In this document: positions 10,316 through 20,955 of the stretch, piece after piece
How the letters are laid out: every line of letters starts with the position of its first letter
How positions within the stretch are numbered: position 1 is the first letter of the stretch
Origin: Harmothoe impar
Lineage: Eukaryota; Annelida; Polychaeta; Phyllodocida; Polynoidae
Assembly: GCA_947462335.1 (NCBI GenBank)
Contig: OX381717.1
Location: 20,513,166-20,577,165, forward strand
Direction of reading: 5' to 3'
Length of the DNA: 64,000 nucleotides
Position numbers and translations under genes: made by a program
The notes under the pieces: generated by a model
Database searches by the model: none
Told to the model about the DNA's origin: nothing
What the model saw: only the letters and a program-made list of their open reading frames with translations

Positions 10316-11681
10316 CTTTGGTCTACGACAATGTCAGAGGCTCAAGGATGGTCACTAGTATTCAATTTAGACGTGCTTCAAGAGAGATCTAGTCTCAGTC
10401 CTTCTACTGTGGAAGGGTAGCTTAATGTGTGAGTCTGAGATGAATATGTCGGCACAGTTAGTCTGATGTATAGTAACATGCAGGCAGAAAGGATGACTAG
10501 CATACCCCCTTATAGATGACCCGTTCTGTAAGGCTGCTCCTATTTATTGGGTTATCTAATCTAGTGTTACTTGTACCAAAGGTTAATGGTTGAGCTTTGT
10601 TAAGATTCTGTCTGGTTCCTTGGGTGAATCAATTCAGCTGGTTTTAGGCCTATGCATCATGAGTAAGTGGATACTCACTAATTGCAGAGTCTATAGACTG
10701 GTTGATGCTGGAGTCCAGTTGAACCCTGTGTCTCAGCAGACCCATGACAACAAGAACACAAATATATAGAACTGTTAACCATTCATGGACAGGACACTGA
10801 CTGAGTGATTTCTAGTTGTGAGTTGTTTTGATGTAATGGCCCAAGGGATATAACCTATGTGCATTATGGAAAGACTGCATCTTGCCAAAGGTCAGAAGTG
10901 ATGCTTAAAATAAAGGTCTTGTGCATAGACTTGCCCGTGTACATTCCCGCATCATTTATACAAATGAGCATAATGTAATAAAGCACTATGTGGATATTAA
11001 AGGGTTCAGTCCAGATACCATGACATTTTTCATCAATATGCACTACCTTGATATAATATAGACCCTCACTAATGCAGCTACTTTGAAGTCCATTAGTAAT
11101 TTCCAATACTGCTTTTAGGCACTACTTTGCTGTACACTACAACCTAAAACAAAGTATTTACTAAATCCGTCAGAATTATATGGGATTGGCCATGAGAATC
11201 ACTTTGATGAACTTGTATACATTTTAGAGCTAACTTATAAAGCATTGAATCAAGGAATCACCAATGCCCCTGTACAAATAAAACTATATTTAGGCTGGTC
11301 AAATGATTTGCCACATGTAATGTACATGACTTGTTCCTTTGCGTCTGTCTCTGTCTCATTTTCTGCCTTTCTCTATGATAATCTTAATACCCTTATTGCT
11401 GCCTTTTTGACTGCTAGATGCAATAGAAAACATAAGACATATTAAATGTGATTGGGGTGATTTGACACTTCTTCCCCGCTTCTGTGTTATCTCAATATTC
11501 CTTTGTGCAAGGTAACCTTAACTTGTTTGATACAAAATGTAAAACTATTTGATACAAATAGACGTTCTGAACCTCTGGAATACCTGTCTCTGGCCTTATC
11601 CCCCTGATTAGTGCTAGTCATTGTTTAACTCAACCCTTTGTACCCTCTCCCATAAGGAAGGGTCCTCAGCTAGGGGTAATG
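10316..11681. other. Intergenic, no gene seen
   Basis: No ORF with domain signatures or convincing coding character. Short ORFs at 10864-11106 and 11245-11445 lack any recognisable feature. The promoter of the LRR-PAN gene may lie in the first few hundred bases. Confidence 0.4.
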
Positions 11682-12337
11682 TGGCTCAGTCTCACGACGT
11701 TGTAACAATAGAGTCTTCTTTGACCAGGTGACGTCTTTTACCGGGTGCCTTTTTTGACCTCCTGAGAGAAAAAGGTTTATCTAGGGCAGGTTAAGATATA
11801 TATGGATATGCAACCACCGCCATTTTCTTTATACTATCCCTTACATATCAAAGAAGAAATTTATTTTTTCTAAATCTTATATTTTAGGTAGCTGGTCATA
11901 GATGGCACCCGGTCATAGACAGCACCCGGTCATAGACCGCACCCAGTCATAGACGGCACCCGGTCATAGAGGAAAACATTGGCCCAAGTTGGTGAGACAC
12001 AGCTATATATAGTAAGAAATGGGTCAAAAGCCAAAGGATATTTATTTAAAGTTTGTTATATTTAAATGTAGGCCCTATTACATGCATTTTAGCAATATGT
12101 TATATCATTTTCTTTGCCCGGTCAAATATGTCACTTTCACATGTATTTGAAGAGCTGCGCTGTCCAGATATTATGCAATAACCATAGGCATAAACTTTTA
12201 AAATAGTAGAGATATGGCAAAAAATAAAAAAAATGAAAAATTGCCTTTTCTAGCCTCCTGGTCAAAGACAACACCCAGTCAAAGACGTCACCCAGTCAAA
12301 GAGGATCCAATTGTTACAAAGTCGTGAGACTGAGCCA
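11682..12337. mobile_element. MITE with about 30-bp TIRs and internal GGTCATAGAC tandem repeats
   Basis: The left end TGGCTCAGTCTCACGAC followed by GTTGTAACAAT (from 11682) recurs inverted at 12310-12337. Just inside both ends are repeated GACGTC-containing phrases (GACCAGGTGACGTC; GACTGGGTGACGTC after reversal). The central left part (11885-11970) has five roughly 20-bp units of the type GGTCATAGACGGCACCC, and the right part (12256-12302) has three units of GTCAAAGACGTCACCCA. No ORF. The target duplication is unclear. Confidence 0.7.
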
Positions 12338-15320
12338 TGTACTACTACCATTAGTGATTTAGTATCAATGAGAAAGAGTAGCATTTGAGACAGCACACCG
12401 AAAAGTTATGCAATGAGGGGTACATAGGTTTCAATCAATTTCTTTATAAACTAGTGTCAGTCTGTTAGCGAAGCCACATCACATGGTTTCTCCACTCTAC
12501 AATCCATTCATGCCGAGATGTTACATGACCTCTATATCTAATTCTGAGAGTGTTGCCCTTTGTAGCCAGATGTCTAAATTCGGTTTAATAAGAATTTATT
12601 CATTTCCATGATATTCAACATATTCTAGCCGAAATTACAATTAGTTCCTTTGGTTCTTGACAATAGCTACATGATAAATGATAGGATAGTTTGAATGATG
12701 AGTGGGTGAAATGATGATTGAGGTATTAATTTTATGAATTGCATTCAGTGTACTTGAGTTCCCGGGGTAATTGTCTGGATAGGCTTGACAAATACCATGG
12801 GTAATCTTGGTGTAAACAATGATATTTTGTTTTCTACATTTACTGTGACTTGGGTGCCAAAATGATGCAAGTTAAGGACAGGTCAGGTTACTGTGTCCCA
12901 CAACTGTGTCTGTGACACCTCCTTATTGCTTCATCAGGTGGAAGACTGCCCAGATTTACAATACAGACTGGGAAACCCACCCAGGCTGTTTATACAGGTC
13001 GCTCAGCCTACTATTCAGGGCTGTTTTGTCTTTTTACTGTAGCATTTATAGAATCATGTTTGCGATTTTATGTGATATTTGCTAAGAATAAACTTATATG
13101 GGCGATATAGATCATTACATCACCCTCCAACTTATGGATGCATTATGTGCCTGGTCCACTGCATTTCTGAGCAATTACATATTTAAATTGGTATTTAATC
13201 TGGTGAAACAGCTATGATAGCAGGCATAACTGCTGCCACTGCTTGCAAACGGTGTGAAAGCCTAAATCCAAGCCTGCTATAGCAGGCTGGTGTGCTGTGA
13301 GAGTGTGAGCAACCTGACCTAACACCCTGCATGTAAAGACTCCCGACCTGGTATACCAGCCTGGGCAGTCTGCATTAACAGCATGCCTGGAAATACAAGC
13401 CAGGCTGTATTACTAGTCTAGTCCTCCACCTGTTCATATATGCAGGCTAGATCATGTGGGCAGATACAGCCTGAGATAGTAAGATGCTGGTAATGTAAAA
13501 TTGAGTGTGATGATGCAGGAAAGATAAAAGTACAGGATAAAAGGAAATAAAAGGAAAATAAGCTACAATGTTGAGGGGGACAGACAGACATCGAGAAATA
13601 TAGAGAGAGTAGCTGCGTACAATGTGACGATTAGCTTTAAAATGTTGTTGGTTATGTAAACTGAAAGCAAACCTATTGGATATCTTAGTGCGTAATCAGG
13701 GGTATGGTAACCGGTGTGCGGGGAGAAGGGGGGCCCATGTCCCTCCCATTTGACAAACCCCAAAAAAGGCAAACGAAAAAGGTCGAGTATAAAGGGGTCA
13801 GAAATGGTCAAAATACCCTTTAGTCCTCCCCACTTTGAAACTGCCAAGCCCCGGCCTGAATGTAAGCCGTTTAAGGAATGTACCTCTCTTCCTAAATTGT
13901 AAAATGTTCTGTCAGGCTTGCCTGTTAATTTATATAACACCTCATTTAAATCTAGAATTGCCCTAGCACAGTCCCCGAGATCCAGGCATATCCTAAACCC
14001 GTAGGATCGTATTCCCTAGCAAAGTACCCCAAAAATACAGACAATTCACTCCTCCACATAAATTGCACTGGTTTGACCAGCAGTTAGACTATGCCAGTGG
14101 TAGTATACAATATCATTGATACTCACCAGTGTACTGACTGTCTAGACTGCTATTAGTGCGTCAACAGAAAATGGTATACTCCCCCTTGAATAGACCACAT
14201 CCCATGGATTCAGTTTAGAATAAACACTTACATACACAAGGATTCCTTTCTGCATTGTGTATCCCTAGAAGCCGAGTATAATGATTATTTTTAGAGGTTA
14301 TGATAGCTTTATCATGGTTTTATAGAATGTTTCAAACCAAGTCAAGCCTGATTCATGGTTCCCTAACAATTTTACCTGACCAGGCCGGGTCAACTATCTT
14401 CAACTGGTTTAAGGTAATTATAACCATAGGAGTGGCTAGTGATATAAGCAGACCACTGCTACTACACTACAGACTGCTAGTGGCACAGTTAGGAACTACA
14501 TGATTCACTTTGCTCCAGTCTCATATGCCGGGCCTTTTAAGTGGAGAAATGCCAGGGGGAGTCATACCACTGGATTGACAAGCCTATGCCCAATAGACTG
14601 CTTCGTCTCTTATCAGTCATGAAACCTCATAAAACATCAAAAAACCTCAGTGTGTTCCAAACAAATGCAAGATGGCCTTTGTCAGATTGAGGGTCTCATG
14701 GGACATTCTCCCTGGTGGCCACTGGGCAAACTAAATGGTGCATCCACATTGATAACCCAATTCTCTCCTGAAACACCAGAAGTGTAAAGCTCAGATTGAA
14801 TCTTTCACAGCATGTTTACTACAGTTTTAAGGAGCAGTGGATCTACTTTCTGCCTTGTGATACAAGCCCTGTATGAAAGAAGTGTGAGGGAGCTATTGGG
14901 GGCATACTTAGATTTAGGACCAGCATTACCTGATAGGGTTGGCAAGATATGTGAAAGCAGTGCTGCCTACTTACTCACGTGTGCTGAATTCATGCATCGC
15001 AATGATAAAGCATATATAGCTAATTAGATACCTATACCATCTTCAAAGGGTTAAACCGTCAGCCACCCTGTAATTCAAGCACTAAGATGTAGAGATGGAA
15101 CCTCAGCTGCACATAACTATGCCATAACAGGCTGTTACCACTTAAGGAGTGGTCATTTTTTAACAAACCTTTGAGCTGTAACACGTTGGCTTTTTCACTA
15201 TAAATGGGTGCAATCATTTTGGATCCCCCTCTGGAGGGGTCCAAACCTTTTTGGTCCCCCCTTTCAAGGGGTCACAATCTTTCTGCTCCCCCCCCAAATT
15301 CACCAAGCCACCCCTGTTAT
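12338..15320. other. Intergenic, no gene seen
   Basis: There is no supported gene. Bases 12930-13460 carry repeated CAGCCTG/CCAGGCTG phrases, including the perfect palindrome AGCCTGCTATAGCAGGCT (13271-13288) and CTGGTATACCAG (about 13349). Bases 15215-15300 have three degenerate copies of TTTTGGTCCCCC/AGGGGTC phrases. An ORF at 13563-13940 (minus) has no domain signature and I do not accept it. Confidence 0.4.
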
Positions 15321-15516
15321 TTAATGGGTTCCTCATAACCATGTATATGGTAAGGAGGTGTCATTGATGTCCAACAGGCGTCACCACCTCCCCCTCACAC
15401 TCCACCTGGTGCAAACCTCCAGCACCAACCACAAAACTTCAAACCACGGCTACCTGAGCCGTCCTCACTCCTCCCTCCTCGGTCGTCACACCAACACCGA
15501 TCTCAACAATTCAGTT
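15321..15516 (+). repeat. Ngaro split direct repeat A1
   Basis: A 196-bp segment beginning TTAATGGGTTCCTCATAACC and ending ATTCAGTT, repeated at 20503-20698 with no difference that I noticed. It is the 5' terminus of the element and probably contains its promoter. Confidence 0.92.
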
Positions 15517-15659
15517 TGTATATATCACCTTTTTTGGCACAACATCTTCACTTTCACACTTATTTTAACTCAGTTTTTACACTAAACGAGTGTGTCATTC
15601 TGTGAAGGCCATATTAAGGCGGGAGAGAGAGTGAGTTATATTCTGGAGGACTCGCAGCC

Positions 15660-16763
15660 ATGCCAAGGACCACACGCGCCAACACCACCATTAGTGGTCA
15701 AGGGACAGCCGGCACCCCGAATACCTCGGGCCGTGCCTCGGTCTCCCTCAATCCCACAATGGCGTCGCGCACCTCCAGCAGGAACACCTCCAGAGCCTCA
15801 AGCCATTCTGTGAATATTTCTACCTCGTCTGGCCGGGGCGCTCCAGGAGCCGGTGACTCCACGGCCAGCACCAACCAGGAGGTTACGTTCCACACCATTG
15901 ACTGCACAGGTAGCGGGCAGTCACGCAGCAGGCACCAGGCCTCAGGTAACGCCTCTGGCTCTGTATCATCATTCAGGATTGACGCCATCGAAAGTGACCT
16001 AGTAACTGTTAAATCTGACATTGGACAGATGAAGTCACAGATGGACAATGTGAATGTCCAACTGGCCCAGTTATTATCTAAATTTGACGGGCCCGTGCCT
16101 GGACATGTGCCACCTGTCACGAGTACACCTAGGGCACCACGAGTCGACCAGGACCAGTCAGCCATTCAGCATGCCGGGGAGGCAGGCCTAGGCCTACCGC
16201 CACCCAGGGCACTCAAGAGGCTCGACCGCCACAAGGACTTCGTGGCCCTCCACATCCAGAAGGAGGACCTACAACACAAACCTACTGATGGTAAGCTACT
16301 GTTCGTCGGAGATGTTCTAGCCCCTAAGCCCATTGTAAAGCCATACATGTTCTTGGAGAAGCCTTGTATGTCCACATTGAAGCAGAAGCTTGACCATCGC
16401 CACCTCATGCTCAGAGATGAGTACATAAATGCCTTCCTAGCGCTGCTGGGAAACAAGAATGCATATTACCCTGAGTTTTATCACGACATGTACAGACACC
16501 TCCAGCACGTCAGCATCGACGGCATGAGTCGCCCCTGGCCACAAGTGAGGCAGTGGTCGCAGCTCATGTTTGATCGGGTTGAGAGTACCACACTCTCCTG
16601 GGCGGACAGAACTGAAATACAGGACGAGCGGGTACGCATCTCAATGACTGGCACTGGCGATGACACTAGTGCCAGGCAGGGAGCAGCCAGTCAGCCCCAT
16701 GTCACGAGTACAACGAGGACAAGGGCTGTCGCCATAAACATGACCATGATGAAGGTAGTGTAA
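15660..16763 (+). CDS. Gag-like ORF1 of the Ngaro element (frameshifted near its 3' end)
   Basis: The ATG at 15660 opens 367 codons. Residues 1-100 are Ser/Thr/Gly-rich and disordered. Residues about 103-140 form a coiled coil (AIESDLVTVKSDIGQMKSQM and onward). The middle is a helical domain with conserved-looking Trp and His residues (about 200-320), compatible with a retroelement nucleocapsid precursor. The frame ends at 16763, but a different frame (+2) across about 16725-16944 encodes a His/Asp-rich stretch followed by C-x2-C-x13-C spaced His/Cys residues (HVCSYCHSKGKRLHHTIVAC), evidently the nucleic-acid-binding knuckle of the same protein. One indel near 16650-16725 probably separates them. 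Confidence 0.75.
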   Translation: MPRTTRANTTISGQGTAGTPNTSGRASVSLNPTMASRTSSRNTSRASSHSVNISTSSGRGAPGAGDSTASTNQEVTFHTIDCTGSGQSRSRHQASGNASGSVSSFRIDAIESDLVTVKSDIGQMKSQMDNVNVQLAQLLSKFDGPVPGHVPPVTSTPRAPRVDQDQSAIQHAGEAGLGLPPPRALKRLDRHKDFVALHIQKEDLQHKPTDGKLLFVGDVLAPKPIVKPYMFLEKPCMSTLKQKLDHRHLMLRDEYINAFLALLGNKNAYYPEFYHDMYRHLQHVSIDGMSRPWPQVRQWSQLMFDRVESTTLSWADRTEIQDERVRISMTGTGDDTSARQGAASQPHVTSTTRTRAVAINMTMMKVV

Positions 16764-17388
16764 AGATGCTACATGTGTGCTCATACTGCCATAGTAAAGG
16801 TAAACGCCTACACCATACCATCGTTGCCTGTCAGAATAAATACCGGGATGCCCCGCCCCCCATGGCGTCGTGGCCCGCACAGCAGCAGCAGCGTGGTGTG
16901 GTGAACGGCCATGTGTACCAGCAACAGCCCCAACCAAAAAACTAGACTCAGGCATTCTTCCACTACTCCCCGGGAAGACGCCTCACCCTCACTCGTTATA
17001 TGTCCCCAGTGCCACACAATGCAGCAGTGGCTCGGCCCCCGCAGGCCCGCCACGTGCTTCTGCATTGTTTGTAAACAAGGGATTCCCCGTCCCCGCTCAT
17101 GATGACGTCACGATGCGCCCGACCAACCAGAGCGCGGGAAACACCCCACCTTGGCGCGCCAAGGCCCATGAAGTCACCACGCACTCAGCCAATCACGGGA
17201 CGGCTCTCACAGCCAGTCCGCCCCACCACGCGCACCACGAGAGCTTGGACGAGATCCAAGATGGCGGCAATGATGCCGCAACTTCGAGTCTATGCAAAGT
17301 TGAAGCACAAATTATGGATAAATCACCAGTATTACCGCCAGCTAGAAGGGAAACAGATAGCGGAGGAGTCACGTCGGCTCCAGCATAA
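16764..17388 (+). pseudogene. Displaced Gag C-terminus (zinc knuckle) and Gag-pol spacer
   Basis: Frame 2 from about 16725 to the TAG at 16942-16944 carries the Cys/His knuckle and a Gln/Pro-rich tail. Beyond it, frame 1 is open from 16870 to a TAA at 17386-17388 and then continues as the pol frame. The composition is Pro/Ala/His-rich, with no domain that I recognise. It may be the N-terminal extension of pol interrupted by one stop codon. Confidence 0.5.
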
Positions 17389-19240
17389 TCCCCCAGCACG
17401 GCGGCGGGAACACGGGGAGAGCGGCACAGCCCATACCAGCAGCCGGGCCCTCCGGCGAGGGGCGGCCTGCCTCACCTCGCCCCGGACTCGGCCTCACAGG
17501 ACGAACAACAACAAGGTACACTAGACTTTGTTGCAATCAGAGCCGCATGTGAGTCGAACAATGCTAATGGGCCTATCCCCAAATCACCCAGGGCCTTTAA
17601 AAGCCATAGGATAAACAATTGGCCAGCGCTTACTGCTCAATCTGTTGACCCATATCTAGCGTATGTTTATGACTGTGTTAAAGCTACCGGGGTACCAAAT
17701 GCGTGCGGGGCCCGACTCACCCTGCCCACAGACCTGCACTTGGAGGCCTGGGACCACTACCTCAGGGGGACCCCCGACGGTGACCAGCTGGCCGATTTTG
17801 TTAGGTATGGGTTCCCCATGGGCTATTTGGGGCCCATATCAGACACCTGTGGGGTACCCAACCATCCCAGTGCCACACAGTTTCCAAAAAGCATAGACAA
17901 GTTTGTGGCCAAAGAAATGGGCCATGGGGCCCTCATGGGCCCGTTTAACGGTCCCCCCTTCTCCCCATGGATGCATGTGTCCCCGCTAATGTCAAAGGAG
18001 AAGAGGGACACCGACGATATTCGCGTCATCATAGACATGACATACCCCCAACAACAATCGGTGAACGCATACATCATGAAAAACAATGTTCTTGGGCACA
18101 TACATGATCATGCACTCCCAACTATTGATGATGTGGTATCAGAGATTGTCAGGATGGGACCAGGGGTAATATTAAGCACGGCGGACGTCGCCAGGGCATA
18201 CAAGAACTTTAAGTCTGACGCCTTAGATTGGCCCCTTTTGTGACGTCACAATGCCCTTTGGCGCCCGGTGCTCGAGTCTGTTCATGCAAAAAATAGCTAA
18301 TGCCATCGTCACAACATTAAAAGCTGAAAACATCACAGCCTATATGTACCTGGATGACCTGATTATTTTGTCTCCAAATAGGTCACGTGCGTACAAGGAC
18401 CACGCCAGGGCCAAGCAACTGCTCGCCCAGCTCGGCCTCCCCGAGGCGGAGGAAAAGGGGAGTGGACCCACAAAGTGTCTACGGTGGCTCGGGGTCGATA
18501 TCAACACTGAGTCCATGACCATCTCGGTGCCACAAGACAAGCTGCAGGACATCTTAACCCACGTCGGTAAGACAATTAAAAGAAGGTCTCTCACCAGAAA
18601 AATGCTGCAATCCATCCTGGGTAAACTATTGCATATAGCCAGATGTGTCCGTCCCGCCAGGCTATTTGTCTCCAAACTCCTGCAGGCCCTTAGAGACATG
18701 ACAAAAGGTTACATTAATGTCAATGCAGAAATGAGGGCAGATCTGGACTGGTTCTTAAAGTTCGGGAGGGAATGGAATTGCAGCTCAGTAATACCAGAGG
18801 CTGACCCATCGGTGGACATTTATGTGGACGCATCCGGCAGCGGGATCGGCGCCTCTGATGGGACATTTGCATATTCAGGAAGTGTCTGCCCCATTGAGGA
18901 CCCTGTAGATAAGATAGCGGAATTAGAGGCCGCTAATGTGGTGATAGCCATGGAGACTTTTCTCTCGGAAAAGCACACAGGCCTCCACATCCGCATACAC
19001 TGTGACAATCAAAATGCTGTAGGTGTGTTCACTACCGGTAGGGGAACAAACAGGGTCCTACTGGATTGTGCTCGGAAGGCATGGCTGGTCCAAGCCCGGT
19101 TGGGCCTTATCCTGTCATATGTGTACATACCAGGAGTCAGCAACATAGTGGCAGATAGACTCAGTCGTGCTCATCTCTCAAGTAAAATGTATAATGAAGC
19201 ATGCCAGATTGTAGCAGATCAACATTTGACATTGATAGAT
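17389..19240 (+). pseudogene. Ngaro reverse transcriptase-RNase H, broken by one frameshift
   Basis: Frame 1 is open from 17389 to a TGA at 18241-18243 and carries the RT fingers (RVIIDMTYPQ) and motif A (STADVARAY). The reading then moves to frame 2 (first ATG 18251), with motif B (TMPFGARCSSLF) and the catalytic YLDD box (YMYLDDLIILSPN) at about 18340-18375. The break lies between motifs A and B, where a functional RT is continuous, so a one-base indel is the simplest explanation. RNase H follows at about 18805-19180 with DASGSGIGA, an ELEAANVV glutamate, HCDNQNAV and a final VADRLSR aspartate. Beyond about 19240 frame 2 stays open to 19777 only as a shadow of the recombinase. I do not reconstruct the joined protein. 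Confidence 0.85.
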
Positions 19241-20252
19241 CCAATCACCACAGTGTTTGACCGTCTCTCACCTCCCATCCTTTGCAGATCCGGTACTAAA
19301 CTCTCTGCAGATGTTGGCCACCGAGAGACAGTGGAAGTCGAGGGCAAAAGGCACCTGGCAGAACCACTGGTCGGCCGTGACAACATTCCTTGCATTCTGC
19401 AGCCACATGAAAATCGACCCAGAGTCGATCACACACCCACTCGTCTGTGTGTACCTGGAGTACCTGAACTTACACATAGACGCCCCAGCATCAATCTCAA
19501 ACAGCCTGTCCCACGTCAGAGTGTTCTTAGCTCTAGTGGGGTACCCGACACAGGAGGCCCATCACCCGAGAGTGACAAGGGCACTGGAGGCACTTCACAG
19601 GGACAAATCATACGTGCCCCGGGTGAAGCCACCCGTCCCTATGGGCATACTGAGGCAGGTGCTGGACATGCTGGACGCCTCACCAGAACACACACTCGTG
19701 AGGGCGGCGCTCCTCATACAGTTCTACGCAGCCCTAAGGAAGTCAGAGGTGACGCCACCTACAAAAGCCCAATTTGACTGTACGTGCCACCCCACAAGAG
19801 GGGACGTGACTTTCAGCAGACACAACCTCCACTTCACAATAAAAGCCGCCAAGAATATGCAGCGTACCAACCAGAGAAAGACTGTCACCCTGAGCCAAGC
19901 ACACGACAAGGACTTATGTGTGGTCACCAGCCTGAGGGCAGCCATTATGGTCGCCCCCACAGTGTCATTGGCAGACCCACTTCTCATGTTCCCAGACCGC
20001 CAGCCAGTACCAGTATCCTTCATCCAGAAGGTATGGTCAGAAAAGCTGGTCGCCATGGGCTTGACAGAGACTGCCTTCAGCCTCCATGGACTAAGGTCAG
20101 CGGCCGCCACAGAAGCTTACAACAGTGGCGTGCCGGAGCTGGACATACAGAATTATGGAGGTTGGAGGTCCACGGCCCACAGGGGTTACATCAGACGCTC
20201 AAATAACACACGCGTCAACAAAACCCTAATCAGGTCACTAAGACGAAAATGA
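19239..20252 (+). CDS. Tyrosine recombinase of the Ngaro element
   Basis: An open frame from 19239 (after a TAG) to 20252 has about 335 codons. It has no early ATG, so it is probably expressed from overlapping pol sequence or by reinitiation. The N-terminal half is a core-binding SAM-like domain (RQWKSRAKGTWQNHWSAVTT). The catalytic half has arginine I in FYAALRKSEV, a candidate lysine in the beta-hairpin (FTIKAAKN), the H-x-x-R box in FSLHGLRSAAATEA, and GGWRSTAHRGYIR with Trp/His and the nucleophilic Tyr. All tetrad residues look intact. It would insert the circular DNA intermediate. It overlaps the RT-RNase H frame, as is usual in this group. Confidence 0.88.
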   Translation: MQSPQCLTVSHLPSFADPVLNSLQMLATERQWKSRAKGTWQNHWSAVTTFLAFCSHMKIDPESITHPLVCVYLEYLNLHIDAPASISNSLSHVRVFLALVGYPTQEAHHPRVTRALEALHRDKSYVPRVKPPVPMGILRQVLDMLDASPEHTLVRAALLIQFYAALRKSEVTPPTKAQFDCTCHPTRGDVTFSRHNLHFTIKAAKNMQRTNQRKTVTLSQAHDKDLCVVTSLRAAIMVAPTVSLADPLLMFPDRQPVPVSFIQKVWSEKLVAMGLTETAFSLHGLRSAAATEAYNSGVPELDIQNYGGWRSTAHRGYIRRSNNTRVNKTLIRSLRRK

Positions 20253-20342
20253 ACAGTCTGCAAATCTTATCAATAACATCAAATTTTTATAATTTATTCT
20301 CTTTTACCCACCCACAACCACCCTTATACCCTTGCAGGCTTG

Positions 20343-20508
20343 GCATTCATAATATTACAATGTCTATATTATTGTATTTTACGGTTTACAAAATGTACTA
20401 TCTCTTACAAATGTACAAAAATCATACTCGTATAATCAATTTTAATAAATGTAATGTCTCCAAGTCCTGCCTCCATTATCAATTAATTAGCCTGCTAGTA
20501 CATTAATG
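20343..20508 (+). repeat. Ngaro split direct repeat B1
   Basis: A 166-bp segment from GCATTCATAATATTACAATG to TAGTACATTAATG, repeated at 20790-20955 with one difference noted (C versus T near 20434). Its last bases overlap the start of A2. Confidence 0.92.
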
Positions 20509-20698
20509 GGTTCCTCATAACCATGTATATGGTAAGGAGGTGTCATTGATGTCCAACAGGCGTCACCACCTCCCCCTCACACTCCACCTGGTGCAAACCT
20601 CCAGCACCAACCACAAAACTTCAAACCACGGCTACCTGAGCCGTCCTCACTCCTCCCTCCTCGGTCGTCACACCAACACCGATCTCAACAATTCAGTT
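20503..20698 (+). repeat. Ngaro split direct repeat A2
   Basis: Second copy of the 196-bp A repeat, lying between B1 and B2. B1-A2 continuity marks the site where the circular intermediate is thought to be joined. Confidence 0.92.
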
Positions 20699-20789
20699 CC
20701 CACCCACCCACTCCTAATATTCCAATATTCATCTGTATAAATATGTATTCATTATGTTCAACTCACTTAATAACACTAACATGTTATCT

Positions 20790-20955
20790 GCATTCATAAT
20801 ATTACAATGTCTATATTATTGTATTTTACGGTTTACAAAATGTACTATCTCTTACAAATGTACAAAAATCATACTCGTATAATTAATTTTAATAAATGTA
20901 ATGTCTCCAAGTCCTGCCTCCATTATCAATTAATTAGCCTGCTAGTACATTAATG
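20790..20955 (+). repeat. Ngaro split direct repeat B2 (3' terminus)
   Basis: Second copy of the B repeat, ending CATTAATG at the right boundary of the element. It contains AATAAA (near 20891) that could serve polyadenylation. Confidence 0.9.

Larger units (their letters stand above)
15321..20955 (+). mobile_element. Ngaro-type (DIRS order) tyrosine-recombinase retrotransposon
   Basis: The structure is A1 (15321-15516), ORFs, B1 (20343-20508), A2 (20503-20698), B2 (20790-20955): the split direct repeat layout of Ngaro/PAT-like elements. It is coding on the plus strand: Gag with a zinc knuckle, reverse transcriptase plus RNase H, then tyrosine recombinase. No methyltransferase domain is seen, which favours Ngaro over DIRS1. 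Repeat copies are essentially identical (one B difference noted), which suggests a young insertion. Gag and pol each show a frame break, so this copy is probably defective. The junction motif TTAATG is shared by the A starts and B ends, as expected for circle-mediated insertion without target duplication. Confidence 0.9.

Noticed and set aside
13563..13940. 125-codon minus-strand ORF
   Set aside because: No domain, signal peptide or splice support.
18251..19777. Reading the frame beyond about 19240 as part of pol
   Set aside because: RNase H ends near 19190; the rest shadows the recombinase frame and has no domain features.
19784..20206. 140-codon plus-strand ORF over the recombinase
   Set aside because: Overlaps the tyrosine recombinase catalytic domain in another frame; no features of its own.
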